From Flavobacterium microcysteis (GTDB taxonomy: Bacteria; Bacteroidota; Bacteroidia; Flavobacteriales; Flavobacteriaceae): a stretch of DNA of 64,000 nt. Where the stretch lies: the NCBI RefSeq assembly GCF_006385255.1, contig NZ_VFJE01000055.1, positions 186,001-250,000 of the forward strand. The letters run 5' to 3'. Each line of letters opens with the position of its first letter. Within the stretch, counting starts at the first letter, position 1. This document shows positions 25,955 through 34,798 of the stretch, piece by piece. A program made the translations under genes and the position numbers. A model generated the notes under the pieces. It searched no databases and was not told the DNA's origin. It saw nothing but the letters and a program-made list of their open reading frames with translations.

Positions 25955-26764
25955 ATGACCGAAACAAAAAGGAAAGGATCTCGTTCCGCAAAAGATATTC
26001 CCACAGCTATTATGGAACAGTTGAACGCTGGAAAAATAGAAACCGCAAATTTGGTAGAATGGTTGGCAGTCGACCAAAAAATACTGCTTAAGAATTTGCT
26101 GGAAGAGAAAGAAAGAACCTCTTATTTGGCACCGATTTTAGAAAATATAGAGCAACTAAAAAAGCAAACGGTCAATACTATTAATGAAGCCATTGGCAAA
26201 GGACTTTATAAGCAGGCTTTACAGGCAGATGATTCTCAATTTTTAATGGAAATTGTTTCGCTTCCGTCCGATTTGGTTCGTTGTTGGGCGACTTATTATA
26301 TTACATGTGATGAGAACCGTACTTTACAGGAAACATTGGAATTGATAAAACCATTTGCAGCAGATGGCCATTTTGGAGTAAGGGAAATTTCATGGCTTTC
26401 GGTTCGGAAATTAATTTCAGAGGATATTAGCCAAAGTATAAAAATCCTTTCAGAATGGACCAAGAGTAAAGATGAGAACGTACGACGTTTTGCAAGCGAA
26501 GCAACGAGGCCTCGTGGAGTTTGGTGCGAACATATCGAAGTACTGAAACAACAACCGGAATTAGGCCTGCCAATTCTGGAACCTCTTCGTTCTGACAAGG
26601 CAAAATATGTACAAGACAGTGTAGGCAATTGGCTCAATGATGCCAGCAAATCACAGCCCAAATTTGTAACGCAACTTTGTGAAAAATGGCGCAAAGAATC
26701 TCCGAGTAAGGAAACCGATTATATCATTAAAAAAGCACTCCGCACAATCGAAAAGAAAACGTAG
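25955..26764 (+). CDS. AlkC/AlkD-like DNA alkylation repair protein
   Basis: 269 aa, all-helical with HEAT-like repeats. The N-terminal KRKGSRSAKDIPTAIMEQLNAGKIETANLVEWLAVDQ and the later NVRRFASEATRPRGVWCEHI (about 170-190) followed by PILEPLRSDKAKYVQDSVGNWLNDAS fit the COG4335 (AlkC) group of alkylpurine DNA glycosylases, which flip out and excise 3-methyladenine-type lesions. It is divergent from the HxlR-cobB operon. Its stop is followed directly by an 8-mer array that fills the gap to the opposing anti-sigma gene. Confidence 0.8.
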   Translation: MTETKRKGSRSAKDIPTAIMEQLNAGKIETANLVEWLAVDQKILLKNLLEEKERTSYLAPILENIEQLKKQTVNTINEAIGKGLYKQALQADDSQFLMEIVSLPSDLVRCWATYYITCDENRTLQETLELIKPFAADGHFGVREISWLSVRKLISEDISQSIKILSEWTKSKDENVRRFASEATRPRGVWCEHIEVLKQQPELGLPILEPLRSDKAKYVQDSVGNWLNDASKSQPKFVTQLCEKWRKESPSKETDYIIKKALRTIEKKT

Positions 26765-26804
26765 CCACTCAGCACCTTAGTACCTTAGAGCCTTGACACC
26801 TTAA
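26765..26804 (+). repeat. Octamer array, family C (5 units)
   Basis: Five 8-bp units (CCACTCAG, CACCTTAG, TACCTTAG, AGCCTTGA, CACCTTAA) occupy exactly the 40 bp between the stop codons of two convergent genes (26764 and 26805). Confidence 0.8.
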
Positions 26805-27590
26805 CTACGCCTTCCCTAACGTATAAAGCTGTCCTAAAGTAGGTGATGGGCTTCCGCCAGCTGGTTCCAGTGTAATTCCGAAAGCCTCTGCTTCCTCTGC
26901 TTTTTCAACTGTAAAGAAACGTTTTGTATTGCCTTTGAAATTGTCAAGAAGCCCGATGCTTGTTGGGGTTAGCGGATTGAGTTTTAATGCCCAAACCTGA
27001 TAAACCATTCCTTCCGGCGGTTCAGGAAGTCCTGTAGCATCAATATGCACGGCTTTGGTGGATTTGTTCCAATAGACTTTTGAGTAGGATAGAGGCGAAA
27101 CTTCCTGTCCTTCCATAGCGACTACCGTATTGCTATTATCACGGACGATTGCCAATGCGGCTTCCGTATTTTTGTTTTGCAGATCGAGGTCAGTTACAGA
27201 CTTTTGTAATTTGCTTTTTTCTGTTTCTATCGTTTCAATTTTAGATTTTTTATCTTCTAATTGTACGTATTGATATCCAACGCCAATCATAAGCAATATA
27301 GATGCTGCCCATCCCAAATACAAACCGATACTTGGTTTTGGCTTTTCATCCGTTGTTATTTTGTGTTTGATTAGTAATGAAGCACGTATCTTTTCATAGT
27401 TTTCTGATGAAAGGAAAGGAGCTACGCTTTCAGAAAAATTGATAATGGCCTTTTCTATTGAGATAATTTCATTGCGGATATCTTCGTCATTTTTGGCCAT
27501 TTCTGTAATCTGGCTAAATTCCGGTTCCTCCAATTGTCCAAAAACATACAATTCTAAAATACCTGACTCTATGTATTCTTGCTTATCCAT
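26805..27590 (-). CDS. Anti-sigma factor (RskA type)
   Basis: 261 aa. The N-terminal ~90 residues (YIESGILELYVFGQLEEPEFSQITEMAKND) form the cytoplasmic anti-sigma domain. A single membrane helix IGLYLGWAASILLMIGVGYQYV spans about 93-114, followed by a periplasmic coiled coil (EDKKSKIETIETEKSKLQK) and the C-terminal RskA domain (YWNKSTKAVHIDATGLPEPPEGMVYQVWAL, ending GGSPSPTLGQLY). It holds the adjacent ECF sigma factor inactive at the membrane until an envelope signal triggers release. Its ATG overlaps the sigma stop by 1 nt (TAATG), giving a fixed expression ratio. Confidence 0.93.
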   Translation of the reverse strand: MDKQEYIESGILELYVFGQLEEPEFSQITEMAKNDEDIRNEIISIEKAIINFSESVAPFLSSENYEKIRASLLIKHKITTDEKPKPSIGLYLGWAASILLMIGVGYQYVQLEDKKSKIETIETEKSKLQKSVTDLDLQNKNTEAALAIVRDNSNTVVAMEGQEVSPLSYSKVYWNKSTKAVHIDATGLPEPPEGMVYQVWALKLNPLTPTSIGLLDNFKGNTKRFFTVEKAEEAEAFGITLEPAGGSPSPTLGQLYTLGKA

Positions 27591-28120
27591 TATACTTTTA
27601 AAAAGTTTCTTAAATCATTAATACAGTTTCTGTTCTGTGTTTTTATGGTGCCCAGCGGAATCTGTAATTCTTCCGATGCTTCCTGCTGCGTATATCCTTT
27701 AAAAAATAACAGATCGAGAATCTGTATGCATTTCGGTTTTAATTTCTTCACAAATTCCTTGATTCCAATCGTATCGATTTTATGGTTCAATTTGTTACTG
27801 TCATCGAGAAGATGTACGAAATTATCAGACGAGAGGTTTTTTTGTCTGTTGTTAAAACCTTTGGAACGGAGTTTGTCAATAGAAGCATTTCGGGAAATAT
27901 TAAGTATCCAGGTGTAGAATCTTCCTTTAGATTCATCATAGCTGTCAATATTTTTCCATATTTTCACAAAAGTTTCCTGAAGAATGTCTTCAGCTTCCTC
28001 ATGATCGCGTATCAGATTGTAAATAACGCTAAAAAGACTTTTAGAATACATATCATAGAGCAATGTAAAAGCTCTATCGTCTTTTTTATAAATTTGTATC
28101 AGCAGTTCTTCCTGAGTCAT
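27590..28120 (-). CDS. ECF-type RNA polymerase sigma factor
   Basis: 176 aa. Region 2 (AFTLLYDMYSKSLFSVIYNLIRDHEEAEDILQETFVKIWKNIDSYDESKGRFYTWILNISRNASIDKLRS) and region 4 (CIQILDLLFFKGYTQQEASEELQIPLGTIKTQNRNCINDLRNFL) are clear. It directs RNA polymerase to stress or envelope promoters and is coupled with the RskA-type anti-sigma gene. Divergent from trmH, with 54 bp between the start codons, so autoregulation from that spacer is plausible. Confidence 0.95.
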   Translation of the reverse strand: MTQEELLIQIYKKDDRAFTLLYDMYSKSLFSVIYNLIRDHEEAEDILQETFVKIWKNIDSYDESKGRFYTWILNISRNASIDKLRSKGFNNRQKNLSSDNFVHLLDDSNKLNHKIDTIGIKEFVKKLKPKCIQILDLLFFKGYTQQEASEELQIPLGTIKTQNRNCINDLRNFLKV

Positions 28121-28174
28121 GGCCAGATTTTAGGTAAGCCAAGTTAAGGAAACTATTTTATAATCCACTTACTA

Positions 28175-28855
28175 ATGAAAGAAAAAGACTGGGAAATTGA
28201 ATATCTGTCCTATCTGGAAGGATTTCTGACGGAAAACAGAATAGAGAAGTTTTTAAAGATATTGGAACAGCGTACCAATCATTTTACAATTGCATTGGAA
28301 GACATCTACCAACTTCACAATACCAGTGCTGTTATGCGCAGTTGTGAAGTATTTGGTATTCAGAATCTTCATGTTGTGGAAGAAAAATACGGTAAAACAA
28401 TTGACAAGGAAATTGCTATGGGAGCCCAAAAATGGGTAGACGTTACCCGATACAATTCCAATGCAGAATGCGTGAAAGCATTAAAAGAACAAGGCTACCA
28501 AATTATTGCTACTACGCCTCATAATGATTCCTGTTTGTTGCATGAATTTGATATTACAAAGCGCTCGGCACTATTTTTTGGTACCGAAAGAAAAGGGCTT
28601 TCTGACGAAGTGATGGACGAAGCCGATGGTTTTTTGAAAATCCCAATGGTTGGCTTTACGGAAAGCTTGAATATTTCGGTTTCGGCAGCGATAGTGATTC
28701 AGGATATAACGAGCCGTTTGCGCCAATCCGATATAGATTGGAAGTTAACAGAAGATGAAATATTTTCTAGAAGATTGGCATGGGCTAAAAACTCTATCCG
28801 TGATATCAAAAGAATAGAAGAGCGGTATATGGAAATGAATAATATTCCGGAATAG
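28175..28855 (+). CDS. trmH: tRNA (guanosine-18-2'-O)-methyltransferase (TrmH/SpoU)
   Basis: 226 aa. SPOUT methyltransferase that modifies the ribose of G18 in the tRNA D-loop. LEDIYQLHNTSAVMRSCEVFGIQNLHVVE (residues 43-70) has the catalytic Arg. ALFFGTERKGLSDEVMDEADGFLKIPMVGFTESLNISVSAAI (130-171) contains motifs 2 and 3 forming the cofactor knot. The C-terminal helical arm ends YMEMNNIPE. The terminator hairpin overlaps the stop codon. Confidence 0.93.
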   Translation: MKEKDWEIEYLSYLEGFLTENRIEKFLKILEQRTNHFTIALEDIYQLHNTSAVMRSCEVFGIQNLHVVEEKYGKTIDKEIAMGAQKWVDVTRYNSNAECVKALKEQGYQIIATTPHNDSCLLHEFDITKRSALFFGTERKGLSDEVMDEADGFLKIPMVGFTESLNISVSAAIVIQDITSRLRQSDIDWKLTEDEIFSRRLAWAKNSIRDIKRIEERYMEMNNIPE

Positions 28856-28868
28856 GAATATTATTTTT
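28838..28868 (+). terminator. trmH terminator overlapping the stop codon
   Basis: Eleven-base stem AATAATATTCC (28838-28848) with GGAATATTATT (28855-28865), six-base loop, followed by TTTTT. The left arm is the last codons of trmH. Confidence 0.75.
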
Positions 28869-29005
28869 GGTGATTATATATAATTCTACACTCCTTTTTT
28901 CTTATAAAATCTTCATTCGTGCAAAAGCGTAAGTTTCAGTTTATTTAAGTCTTCTTGTTCTTCCCTTAAATTTAAAGATTTTGAAAACACTCTCTTAGTT
29001 TGATT

Positions 29006-29013
29006 TATATTTG
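29006..29013 (+). promoter_or_regulatory. -7 promoter box in the trmH to 29114 spacer
   Basis: TATATTTG, exact consensus, 100 nt before the small membrane-protein ATG, leaving a leader of about 95 nt in which no structure is obvious. Confidence 0.5.
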
Positions 29014-29113
29014 TAATAGCAATGCATGATATGATTATCAGTTCAATCTGCTTGGAAGTATGGATAAGGATGATTTGTCAGGCACATAAGTAAGTACGAG
29101 TAAACCGAAAAAA

Positions 29114-29416
29114 ATGATAATAGGATATTTTGACTATATAGTAATTGGAATTTTAATAATAATAAATATTAAATTCTGGAAAAAAGAAATTAATAGAAAA
29201 ATAGGCTGTATAGTAGGACTTATATTCGGAATTGTTCTTCCGATTATTTCGCAGTGGATTGAAATTCAGCGTGTAAAAATGACAATCGGAATTATGGACA
29301 ATTATGAAATCCTTTATACTTTTTTTAAATTCCCAATTTACTGGATAATTGTGATTGTTCAAGTAATAGTTATTGATAATAAATCAAGCAATCGTTATTG
29401 GGATAATCAATTATAA
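29114..29416 (+). CDS. Small membrane protein, hypothetical
   Basis: 100 aa with three likely membrane segments: IIGYFDYIVIGILIIINIKFW (2-22), IGCIVGLIFGIVLPIISQWI (31-50) and FPIYWIIVIVQVIVIDN (73-89). No family recognised. The codon use is A/T-rich and the gene stands alone between a promoter-like box and a terminator, which supports it being real. Function unknown. Confidence 0.6.
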   Translation: MIIGYFDYIVIGILIIINIKFWKKEINRKIGCIVGLIFGIVLPIISQWIEIQRVKMTIGIMDNYEILYTFFKFPIYWIIVIVQVIVIDNKSSNRYWDNQL

Positions 29417-29443
29417 GTTAGAAGAAAAAATATTATTAACAAC

Positions 29444-29475
29444 AAAAGCCACCCGTAATTGGAGTGGCTTTTTTA
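29444..29475 (+). terminator. Terminator after the small membrane protein
   Basis: Stem AAAAGCCAC (29444-29452) with GTGGCTTTT (29464-29472), 11-nt loop, then a T-run. Confidence 0.88.
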
Positions 29476-29505
29476 ATATTTTGAAAGCATGAAAAATAAA
29501 AAATA

Positions 29506-29531
29506 AAGCCCCTCACTAACGAAAGGGGCTT
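29506..29531 (-). terminator. Terminator of the CarboxypepD_reg gene
   Basis: Stem AAGCCCCT (29506-29513) with AGGGGCTT (29524-29531). The minus strand runs on into TTATTTTTTATTTTT. Confidence 0.82.
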
Positions 29532-29570
29532 ATTTATTAACTAACCAGTGTAAACTGGCATATAATTACC

Positions 29571-30329
29571 TTATTTTTTACCTTTTAGAATTTTGTATTC
29601 TTCATAGCATTCGTTGATGGCATCCATGATTTGCAAATCGTTAGCTGTTTTGATAAAAGCTTCAGAATAGTTGCAACGTTCCAAGATTTCAGCAATTTCA
29701 TTAGGAGTAACGCCCAATAAGGCACCTAAAGTCTCTCTGTCGAATTTAGAAGATAGCAGGTTTTTTACAGCATCATCCTTTTTCATTTCTTTCAACCTTT
29801 TGAGTTCCGTAGGCTTTTTTCCGAAGAAATTATAAAGCATATCGGCAGGGTTGAAGATGGAACCTACTACTTTTGAGAAAGCACCAGGAGAATATCTTCC
29901 CATTTCATAACCTTGCGAAAGGCCTGAAATACTGTATCTATAGTTTTCTTTTATAGGAATGATTTTATAATCGATTTCCAGATATCCGGTCAGATTGTAT
30001 TGATTGATGACTACTTCTTCTAAGGCATAGGCCTTTTCAGTCATTTTGATTTTTGTGCTTTTGGTTTTGAACCAGTCGTTGGTGACTCTTACTTTGATGG
30101 ATTTATATCCCAGAGTCGAAATGTGAAGCGTATCGTTTACTTCGGCAACTAACTCAAAATAACCACTTGCATTTGTTGTCGTTCCTTTAACCTTGTTGAG
30201 GTTAATTACGCTAACATCTGCCAGGGGGAGCAAAGTATTGTCGTTAATTACTGTAGCCGAAATTTTTGTATCCTGTGCAAAAGCAAAAGAGGTTACGAAA
30301 AAGAAAAAGAAAACTGCAAAATATCTCAT
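29571..30329 (-). CDS. CarboxypepD_reg-like domain protein, exported
   Basis: 252 aa. Signal peptide MRYFAVFFFFFVTSFAFAQ, then a carboxypeptidase-regulatory-like beta-sandwich: ISATVINDNTLLPLADVSVINLNKVKGTTTNASGYFELVAEVNDTLHISTLGYKSIKVRV (about 22-82). The remaining ~150 residues, ending in KILKGKK, are helical and unlike a TonB plug, so it is not a receptor. Homologues are common in Bacteroidota envelopes; role unknown. A single gene with a terminator at 29506-29531. Confidence 0.85.
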   Translation of the reverse strand: MRYFAVFFFFFVTSFAFAQDTKISATVINDNTLLPLADVSVINLNKVKGTTTNASGYFELVAEVNDTLHISTLGYKSIKVRVTNDWFKTKSTKIKMTEKAYALEEVVINQYNLTGYLEIDYKIIPIKENYRYSISGLSQGYEMGRYSPGAFSKVVGSIFNPADMLYNFFGKKPTELKRLKEMKKDDAVKNLLSSKFDRETLGALLGVTPNEIAEILERCNYSEAFIKTANDLQIMDAINECYEEYKILKGKK

Positions 30330-30415
30330 AGCCTTGTTAGAAGCGTTAAAAGTAATAAAACTCTTTAAGATATTTTGCAGTCTGTATATAATTATAAGAA
30401 AATTAACTAAAAGAT

Positions 30416-32329
30416 TTAGTCTCTTCTAGTTCTTCTTGGTTTCGGAAATTCCGATCTGTTTTCAGGACGTCTTGGTGAACGCTCAGAAAATCCGCCTTCT
30501 CTTCTTGGACGATCAGAACGGTCTGAACGATCTGAAGAAAAACCTTCGCCTCTGCGTGGTCTGTCTGATGAACCACCTCTGTCGCTTCCACTTCTGTCGC
30601 TTCTGAATCCACCTTCTCTTCTTGGAGCTGAATTTCTGTCGCTTCTGAATCCGCCGCCACCGCCAGATCTGTTTCCTCTGCCGTTGTGGTCTCTTCTAGA
30701 GCTGCTTCTGCCACCTCCGTCATTTTTAGAAATCTCAACATTGATGCGTCTTCCTTCCATTTCGATTCCGTTCAATACATCCATTACTTTGTCTGCATGT
30801 TCAGCATCAGTATTAAAGAAAGAGAAACCTTCTTTTACATCTACTTTGAAAACATCGTCACGTCCAAGATCTAAAGTTTCTTTCAAGAAGTCTTTTAAAG
30901 ACATCCAATCGAAATTATCTCTAGAACCGATGTTTACGAAATAACGTACTGCACCGTTGCTATCTCTGGAAACACCTTCACTTGAAGGACGTCTTTCGCC
31001 AGCAGATTGCGCAGAAATATCTCTGTTTTTCTTGTAGTAGTTGATGAAACGGTTAAATTCTACCGAAACCATTCTCTTGATCAGCTCTTCTTTTGTAAGT
31101 GCTTCAAATACGTTGTTGATTGCCGGAAGATAGTTGTCGATTTCATGGTCTACTTCTGTATCCTTAATCTTGTTAGCCAAGTGTAACAGCTGGATTTCGC
31201 AGATTTCAATTCCTGAAGGAATTGATTTCTCTTCAAATTTCTGTTTGATGGTTTTTTCGATAGCAGAAATCTTACGCAATTCGCTTTTTGTTACGATTAC
31301 GATAGAAGTTCCTAATTTTCCAGCACGTCCGGTTCTTCCTGAACGGTGGTTATAAGTTTCTACTTCGTCAGGAAGTTGGTAGTTGATAACGTGAGTTACG
31401 TTGTCAACGTCAATTCCACGAGCAGCAACATCAGTTGCTACAAGCATCTGGATTTGTCTTCCTCGGAATGATTTCATAACGCCATCACGCTGCGCCTGAG
31501 ATAAATCTCCATGCAAAGCTGCAGCACTGTATCCGTCTTCTATTAATTTTTCAGCAACTGCTTGTGTATCTCGTTTCGTACGGCAAAACACCACAGAAAA
31601 GATATCCGGATTAGCATCAGCCAATCTTTTCAATGCTTCGTAACGATCACGAGCATTTACCAAATAAAATTCGTGTGAAACTGTAGCAGAACCAGAGTTT
31701 TTGGTTCCTACAGTAATTTCTAATGGTTCGCTCATGAATTGTTTTGCAATTCTAGCTACTTCTGCTGGCATTGTAGCCGAGAATAACCATGTGTTTTTGT
31801 CGTCTGGTGAAGTTGAAAGGATGTTTACGATATCTTCATAAAAGCCCATGTTCAACATTTCGTCTGCTTCGTCAAGTACGCAATAGCTGATTTGTGAAAT
31901 GTTCACCAATCCTCTATTGATCATGTCTTGCATTCTCCCCGGGGTAGCTACAACAATTTGTGCACCTCTCTTAATTTCCCTAGCCTGCTCTGTAATGCTG
32001 GCACCGCCGTAAATCGCAACTACATTAATACCTTTTTCGTACTTAGAGTAGTTTTTGATTTCATTTGTAATCTGCAAACAAAGTTCGCGTGTTGGTGATA
32101 AAACCAACGCCTGAGTATTTCTATTGTCGGCATCAATCTTTTGGATAAGCGGAAAACCAAACGCTGCTGTTTTCCCTGTCCCTGTCTGAGCCAACGCAAC
32201 CATGTCTGTGTCTTGTGCCAATAATAGGGGAATCGCTTTTTCCTGCACCTCTGTCGGATTTTCAAATCCTAGATCTAAAATCGCCCTCTGCAGCGACTCA
32301 CTCAATCCTAATTGTTCAAATTTGTTCAT
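30416..32329 (-). CDS. DEAD-box RNA helicase with C-terminal DbpA-type RNA-binding domain
   Basis: 637 aa from MNKFEQLGLSESLQRA at 32329. A TTG-initiated extension to 32353 is rejected because the promoter box 32351-32358 overlaps it. The core has the Q motif, Walker A AQTGTGKTAAFGFPL, PTRELCLQI, VLDEADEML, SAT, and HRSGRTGRAGKLGTSI (motif VI), all intact. Residues about 470-550 form a DbpA-like RRM (YFVNIGSRDNFDWMSLKDFLKETL). The tail (about 555-637) is Arg/Gly/Ser-rich with RSDR repeats. This is the CsdA/DeaD type acting in ribosome assembly and cold adaptation. Confidence 0.94.
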   Translation of the reverse strand: MNKFEQLGLSESLQRAILDLGFENPTEVQEKAIPLLLAQDTDMVALAQTGTGKTAAFGFPLIQKIDADNRNTQALVLSPTRELCLQITNEIKNYSKYEKGINVVAIYGGASITEQAREIKRGAQIVVATPGRMQDMINRGLVNISQISYCVLDEADEMLNMGFYEDIVNILSTSPDDKNTWLFSATMPAEVARIAKQFMSEPLEITVGTKNSGSATVSHEFYLVNARDRYEALKRLADANPDIFSVVFCRTKRDTQAVAEKLIEDGYSAAALHGDLSQAQRDGVMKSFRGRQIQMLVATDVAARGIDVDNVTHVINYQLPDEVETYNHRSGRTGRAGKLGTSIVIVTKSELRKISAIEKTIKQKFEEKSIPSGIEICEIQLLHLANKIKDTEVDHEIDNYLPAINNVFEALTKEELIKRMVSVEFNRFINYYKKNRDISAQSAGERRPSSEGVSRDSNGAVRYFVNIGSRDNFDWMSLKDFLKETLDLGRDDVFKVDVKEGFSFFNTDAEHADKVMDVLNGIEMEGRRINVEISKNDGGGRSSSRRDHNGRGNRSGGGGGFRSDRNSAPRREGGFRSDRSGSDRGGSSDRPRRGEGFSSDRSDRSDRPRREGGFSERSPRRPENRSEFPKPRRTRRD

Positions 32330-32350
32330 ATATTTATTTAAAATAGGGTG

Positions 32351-32358
32351 CAAAGGTA
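32351..32358 (-). promoter_or_regulatory. -7 promoter box for the DEAD-box helicase gene
   Basis: Minus strand TACCTTTG, exact consensus, 21 nt upstream of the chosen ATG at 32329. Confidence 0.58.
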
Positions 32359-32429
32359 CGTTTAATAAATCATTAAAACTAATGCAAAAACGAAGTTTAT
32401 TTTTTTATGAGTGATTGAAAATCAGAAAG

Positions 32430-33002
32430 TTATTTTTTTAGGTGCTCGATAAGTTGTCTCACAGCTTGTGCACGATGGCTCACTAAACCTTTTTCTTCGA
32501 GTGAAAGTTGTGCAAATGTGTAGGAAAAACCATCAGGAAGGAAGACAGGATCGTAACCAAAACCATTCGTTCCTCGTCGTTCTGTGATGATAGTACCGAA
32601 TATTTTTCCGGTAAATAATGTCTGCTGTCCGTTAAGGTTCAGTGCAATAACTGTTTTGAAGTTGGCTTTTCTGTCCGTTTTGCTTTCCAGTTCCACTAAC
32701 AGTTTGTCAATATTGTTCTGGTCGTTTTTTTGCTCGCCGGCATAGCGGGCAGAGTAGACGCCTGGAGCGCCATCCAAGGCATTGACTTCCAGTCCTGAAT
32801 CATCAGCAAAGCAGTCATAGCCATAGTTTTTGGTAACATAGTCTGCTTTTAGGATAGCATTGCCCTCAATTGTATCAGCCGTTTCACGGATATCTTCATG
32901 GCAACCTATATCTTCCAGACTCAATATCTGTATGTCTTCCGGAAGTAGATTTTGTATTTCTATGATTTTGTTTTTGTTGTTTGAGGCGAAAACGAGCTTC
33001 AT
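32430..33002 (-). CDS. rdgB: Non-canonical purine NTP pyrophosphatase (RdgB/HAM1)
   Basis: 190 aa. It hydrolyses ITP, dITP and XTP to monophosphates, keeping damaged purines out of DNA and RNA. LVFASNNKNKIIEIQNLL at the N-terminus binds the triphosphate; FADDSGLEVNALDGAPGVYSARYAG (residues 66-90) has the catalytic Asp. GTNGFGYDPVFLPDG and the C-terminal VSHRAQAVRQL complete the family set. Upstream lies a heptamer array beginning 8 nt before the start codon. Confidence 0.96.
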   Translation of the reverse strand: MKLVFASNNKNKIIEIQNLLPEDIQILSLEDIGCHEDIRETADTIEGNAILKADYVTKNYGYDCFADDSGLEVNALDGAPGVYSARYAGEQKNDQNNIDKLLVELESKTDRKANFKTVIALNLNGQQTLFTGKIFGTIITERRGTNGFGYDPVFLPDGFSYTFAQLSLEEKGLVSHRAQAVRQLIEHLKK

Positions 33003-33010
33003 GGGTTTAT

Positions 33011-33167
33011 GATGTAAGATTTTAGATTTGTGATTTTAGATTTATGATTTTAGATTTATGAATGCAAATGTACTTCAATCGAAAGTTTTGGGAAATATAT
33101 TTAAGATTTGTGAATGCAGATGTGCCTTAAATCTATTTTTGATTTGAGATTTTTGATTTACGACTAA
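33011..33167. repeat. Heptamer array, family A, two blocks
   Basis: Block one (33011-33066) is eight perfect 7-bp steps (GATGTAA, GATTTTA, GATTTGT, GATTTTA, GATTTAT, GATTTTA, GATTTAT, GAATGCA). Block two (about 33105-33167) repeats GATTTGT-GAATGCA and ends GATTTGA, GATTTTT, GATTTAC. The two blocks look like duplicated copies separated by about 40 bp. Confidence 0.82.
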
Positions 33168-33174
33168 CACCCTG

Positions 33175-33230
33175 CCAACTATAAACTATCTACTACCAAC
33201 TATCCACTATAATCTATCCACTATAAACTA
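33175..33230 (-). repeat. Heptamer array, family B, antisense orientation (8 units)
   Basis: Eight exact 7-bp steps on the plus strand as CCAACTA, TAAACTA, TCTACTA, TCCACTA and variants, the complement of the TATAGTT/GATAGTT units elsewhere. It abuts the stop codon of the gene at 33228-33533. Confidence 0.86.
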
Positions 33231-33533
33231 TAACTCATTCACTTCTTTCTTAAAAAAGTTTACATAAAAGAAGTGAGCTGGATCCAATCCTTGTTCGAGT
33301 AGGGCAGCATTGATAAGTCCAATCTTTTCCTCGTCGAGTTCTTCCGGGTTTGAGAAGTTGAGAAAAGTGACAAATTCTTCGCTGTTATGAAATTTAAAGC
33401 TGAGAGGCGTATTCAAAGAATATTGCGTAATCTTAAAATCGAGCTTACTACCGAGTTCCCTAATATGCTGTTCCGATTCTATGAAACCGTTTTTAATCAG
33501 GGATTCGATGATGGTCTTGAAATTATCGTTCAT
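33228..33533 (-). CDS. Hypothetical protein
   Basis: 101 aa from the ATG at 33533 (MNDNFKTIIESLIKNGFIESEQHIRELGSKL...). A longer frame to 33764 exists, but it would overlap the start of the plus-strand hydrolase gene, and its first 77 residues are lysine-rich and low-complexity, so they are probably not coding. The short protein is charged, with an amphipathic N-terminal helix and a C-terminal HFFYVNFFKKEV. I recognise no family. No signal peptide. Its stop codon lies in the family B heptamer array. Confidence 0.6.
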   Translation of the reverse strand: MNDNFKTIIESLIKNGFIESEQHIRELGSKLDFKITQYSLNTPLSFKFHNSEEFVTFLNFSNPEELDEEKIGLINAALLEQGLDPAHFFYVNFFKKEVNEL

Positions 33534-33701
33534 GATGGCTGGTTTATAAAATTGTCTTACTAATATACGATTTAAAAATGAAATAGCAGTTATGGTAAAT
33601 CCAACAGCATTTTTTGATTTTGTTATATTATATTTAGCATAGCTTTTATTTTTTGAATCTAATTTATCGATAGCTTTGGCGTAGTTAAACCCTGAAATCA
33701 G

Positions 33702-34796
33702 ATGACTTTTATTTTTACTCTCGGTATCCTGCTGGCAATTTCTGTATTTTTCTTTTTTAACCACCCGAAATTTGGAAGACGGCCATCAGGCAAACGGGTT
33801 GAACGCATTAAAAAGCTTTCGAATTACGGAAAAGGCCAATTCCAGAATATTTCTGATACGCCTGATCTTACTGATGGAGCTAATCTATACACCGTTTTAA
33901 AAGACTTTTTCTTTGGCAAGAGCAAACGAAATATTCCTTCAGACATCATTCCATCCCAAAAAACCGACCTGAAAAATCTGGATCCCGAAAAAGATGTGCT
34001 GGTGTGGTTTGGCCATTCTTCTTATTTTATGCAGCTAAACGGAAAGACTTTTTTGGTTGACCCGGTGTTTAGCAACCATGCTTCGCCTTTGTCATTTACT
34101 GTAAATGCATTTAAAGGAGCGAATGTTTATAATGTTACCGATATGCCTGAGATTGACTTTCTACTCATTTCTCACGATCATTGGGATCACCTGGATTATG
34201 ATACAATGCTCCAATTGAAGCCAAAAATAAAAAGAATCATTACGGGAGTAGGTACAGGTGAGCATTTCGAACGCTGGAATTTTGACATGAAAATTGTTGA
34301 CGAGCTTAACTGGCATGAATCATTGGACTTGGGCTCAGGCTTTAATATACATACAGCTCCCGCCCGTCATTTTTCCGGCAGAGGCTTTAAGAGAAATCAG
34401 GCAATCTGGCTGGCTTTTGTACTCAATACACCACAAAAAAGAATATATGTGGGAGGCGATTCGGGCTATGACACTTTTTTCAAGCAGACAGGCGATGCAT
34501 TTGGGCCATTTGACCTTGCTATATTGGAATGCGGACAGTACAATAAGAATTGGAAATATATTCATATGATGCCAGAACAAACTATACAGGCAGCGTTAGA
34601 CTTAAATGCAAAAGTCTTGCTTCCGGTGCATTGGGCTAAGTTTCCGCTTGCACTTCACAATTGGGATGAGCCTATCATAAGAGCCGTAGCCGCTGCTGAA
34701 AAAACAGGACAACCTATAGTACACCCAATGATTGGAGAAGTACTGGATTTGGATGCGTTAGATAGTAAGGTTAAATGGTGGGAAGGAATCGATTAG
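33702..34796 (+). CDS. Membrane-anchored MBL-fold metallo-hydrolase (NAPE-PLD-like)
   Basis: 364 aa. A single N-terminal membrane helix (TFIFTLGILLAISVFFFFNHP) anchors a metallo-beta-lactamase-fold domain: LVWFGHSSYFMQLNGKTFLVDPVF, then SHDHWDHLDY (the HxHxDH zinc motif, residues about 157-166), TAPARHFSGR, VGGDSGY and the C-terminal PVHWAKF. Close relatives are labelled NAPE-PLD-like or UlaG-like, and phospholipid-derived or nucleotide substrates are possible. Substrate unknown. A composite heptamer array starts 3 nt after its stop. Confidence 0.88.
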   Translation: MTFIFTLGILLAISVFFFFNHPKFGRRPSGKRVERIKKLSNYGKGQFQNISDTPDLTDGANLYTVLKDFFFGKSKRNIPSDIIPSQKTDLKNLDPEKDVLVWFGHSSYFMQLNGKTFLVDPVFSNHASPLSFTVNAFKGANVYNVTDMPEIDFLLISHDHWDHLDYDTMLQLKPKIKRIITGVGTGEHFERWNFDMKIVDELNWHESLDLGSGFNIHTAPARHFSGRGFKRNQAIWLAFVLNTPQKRIYVGGDSGYDTFFKQTGDAFGPFDLAILECGQYNKNWKYIHMMPEQTIQAALDLNAKVLLPVHWAKFPLALHNWDEPIIRAVAAAEKTGQPIVHPMIGEVLDLDALDSKVKWWEGID

Positions 34797-34798
34797 TT

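Noticed and set aside
30403..30741. 112-aa Glu/Ala-rich reading frame
   Set aside because: It is a frame-shifted shadow of the Arg/Gly/Ser-rich tail of the DEAD-box helicase.
33534..33764. N-terminal 77 residues of the 33228 gene
   Set aside because: Lysine/asparagine-rich low-complexity sequence overlapping the opposing hydrolase start; probably not translated.
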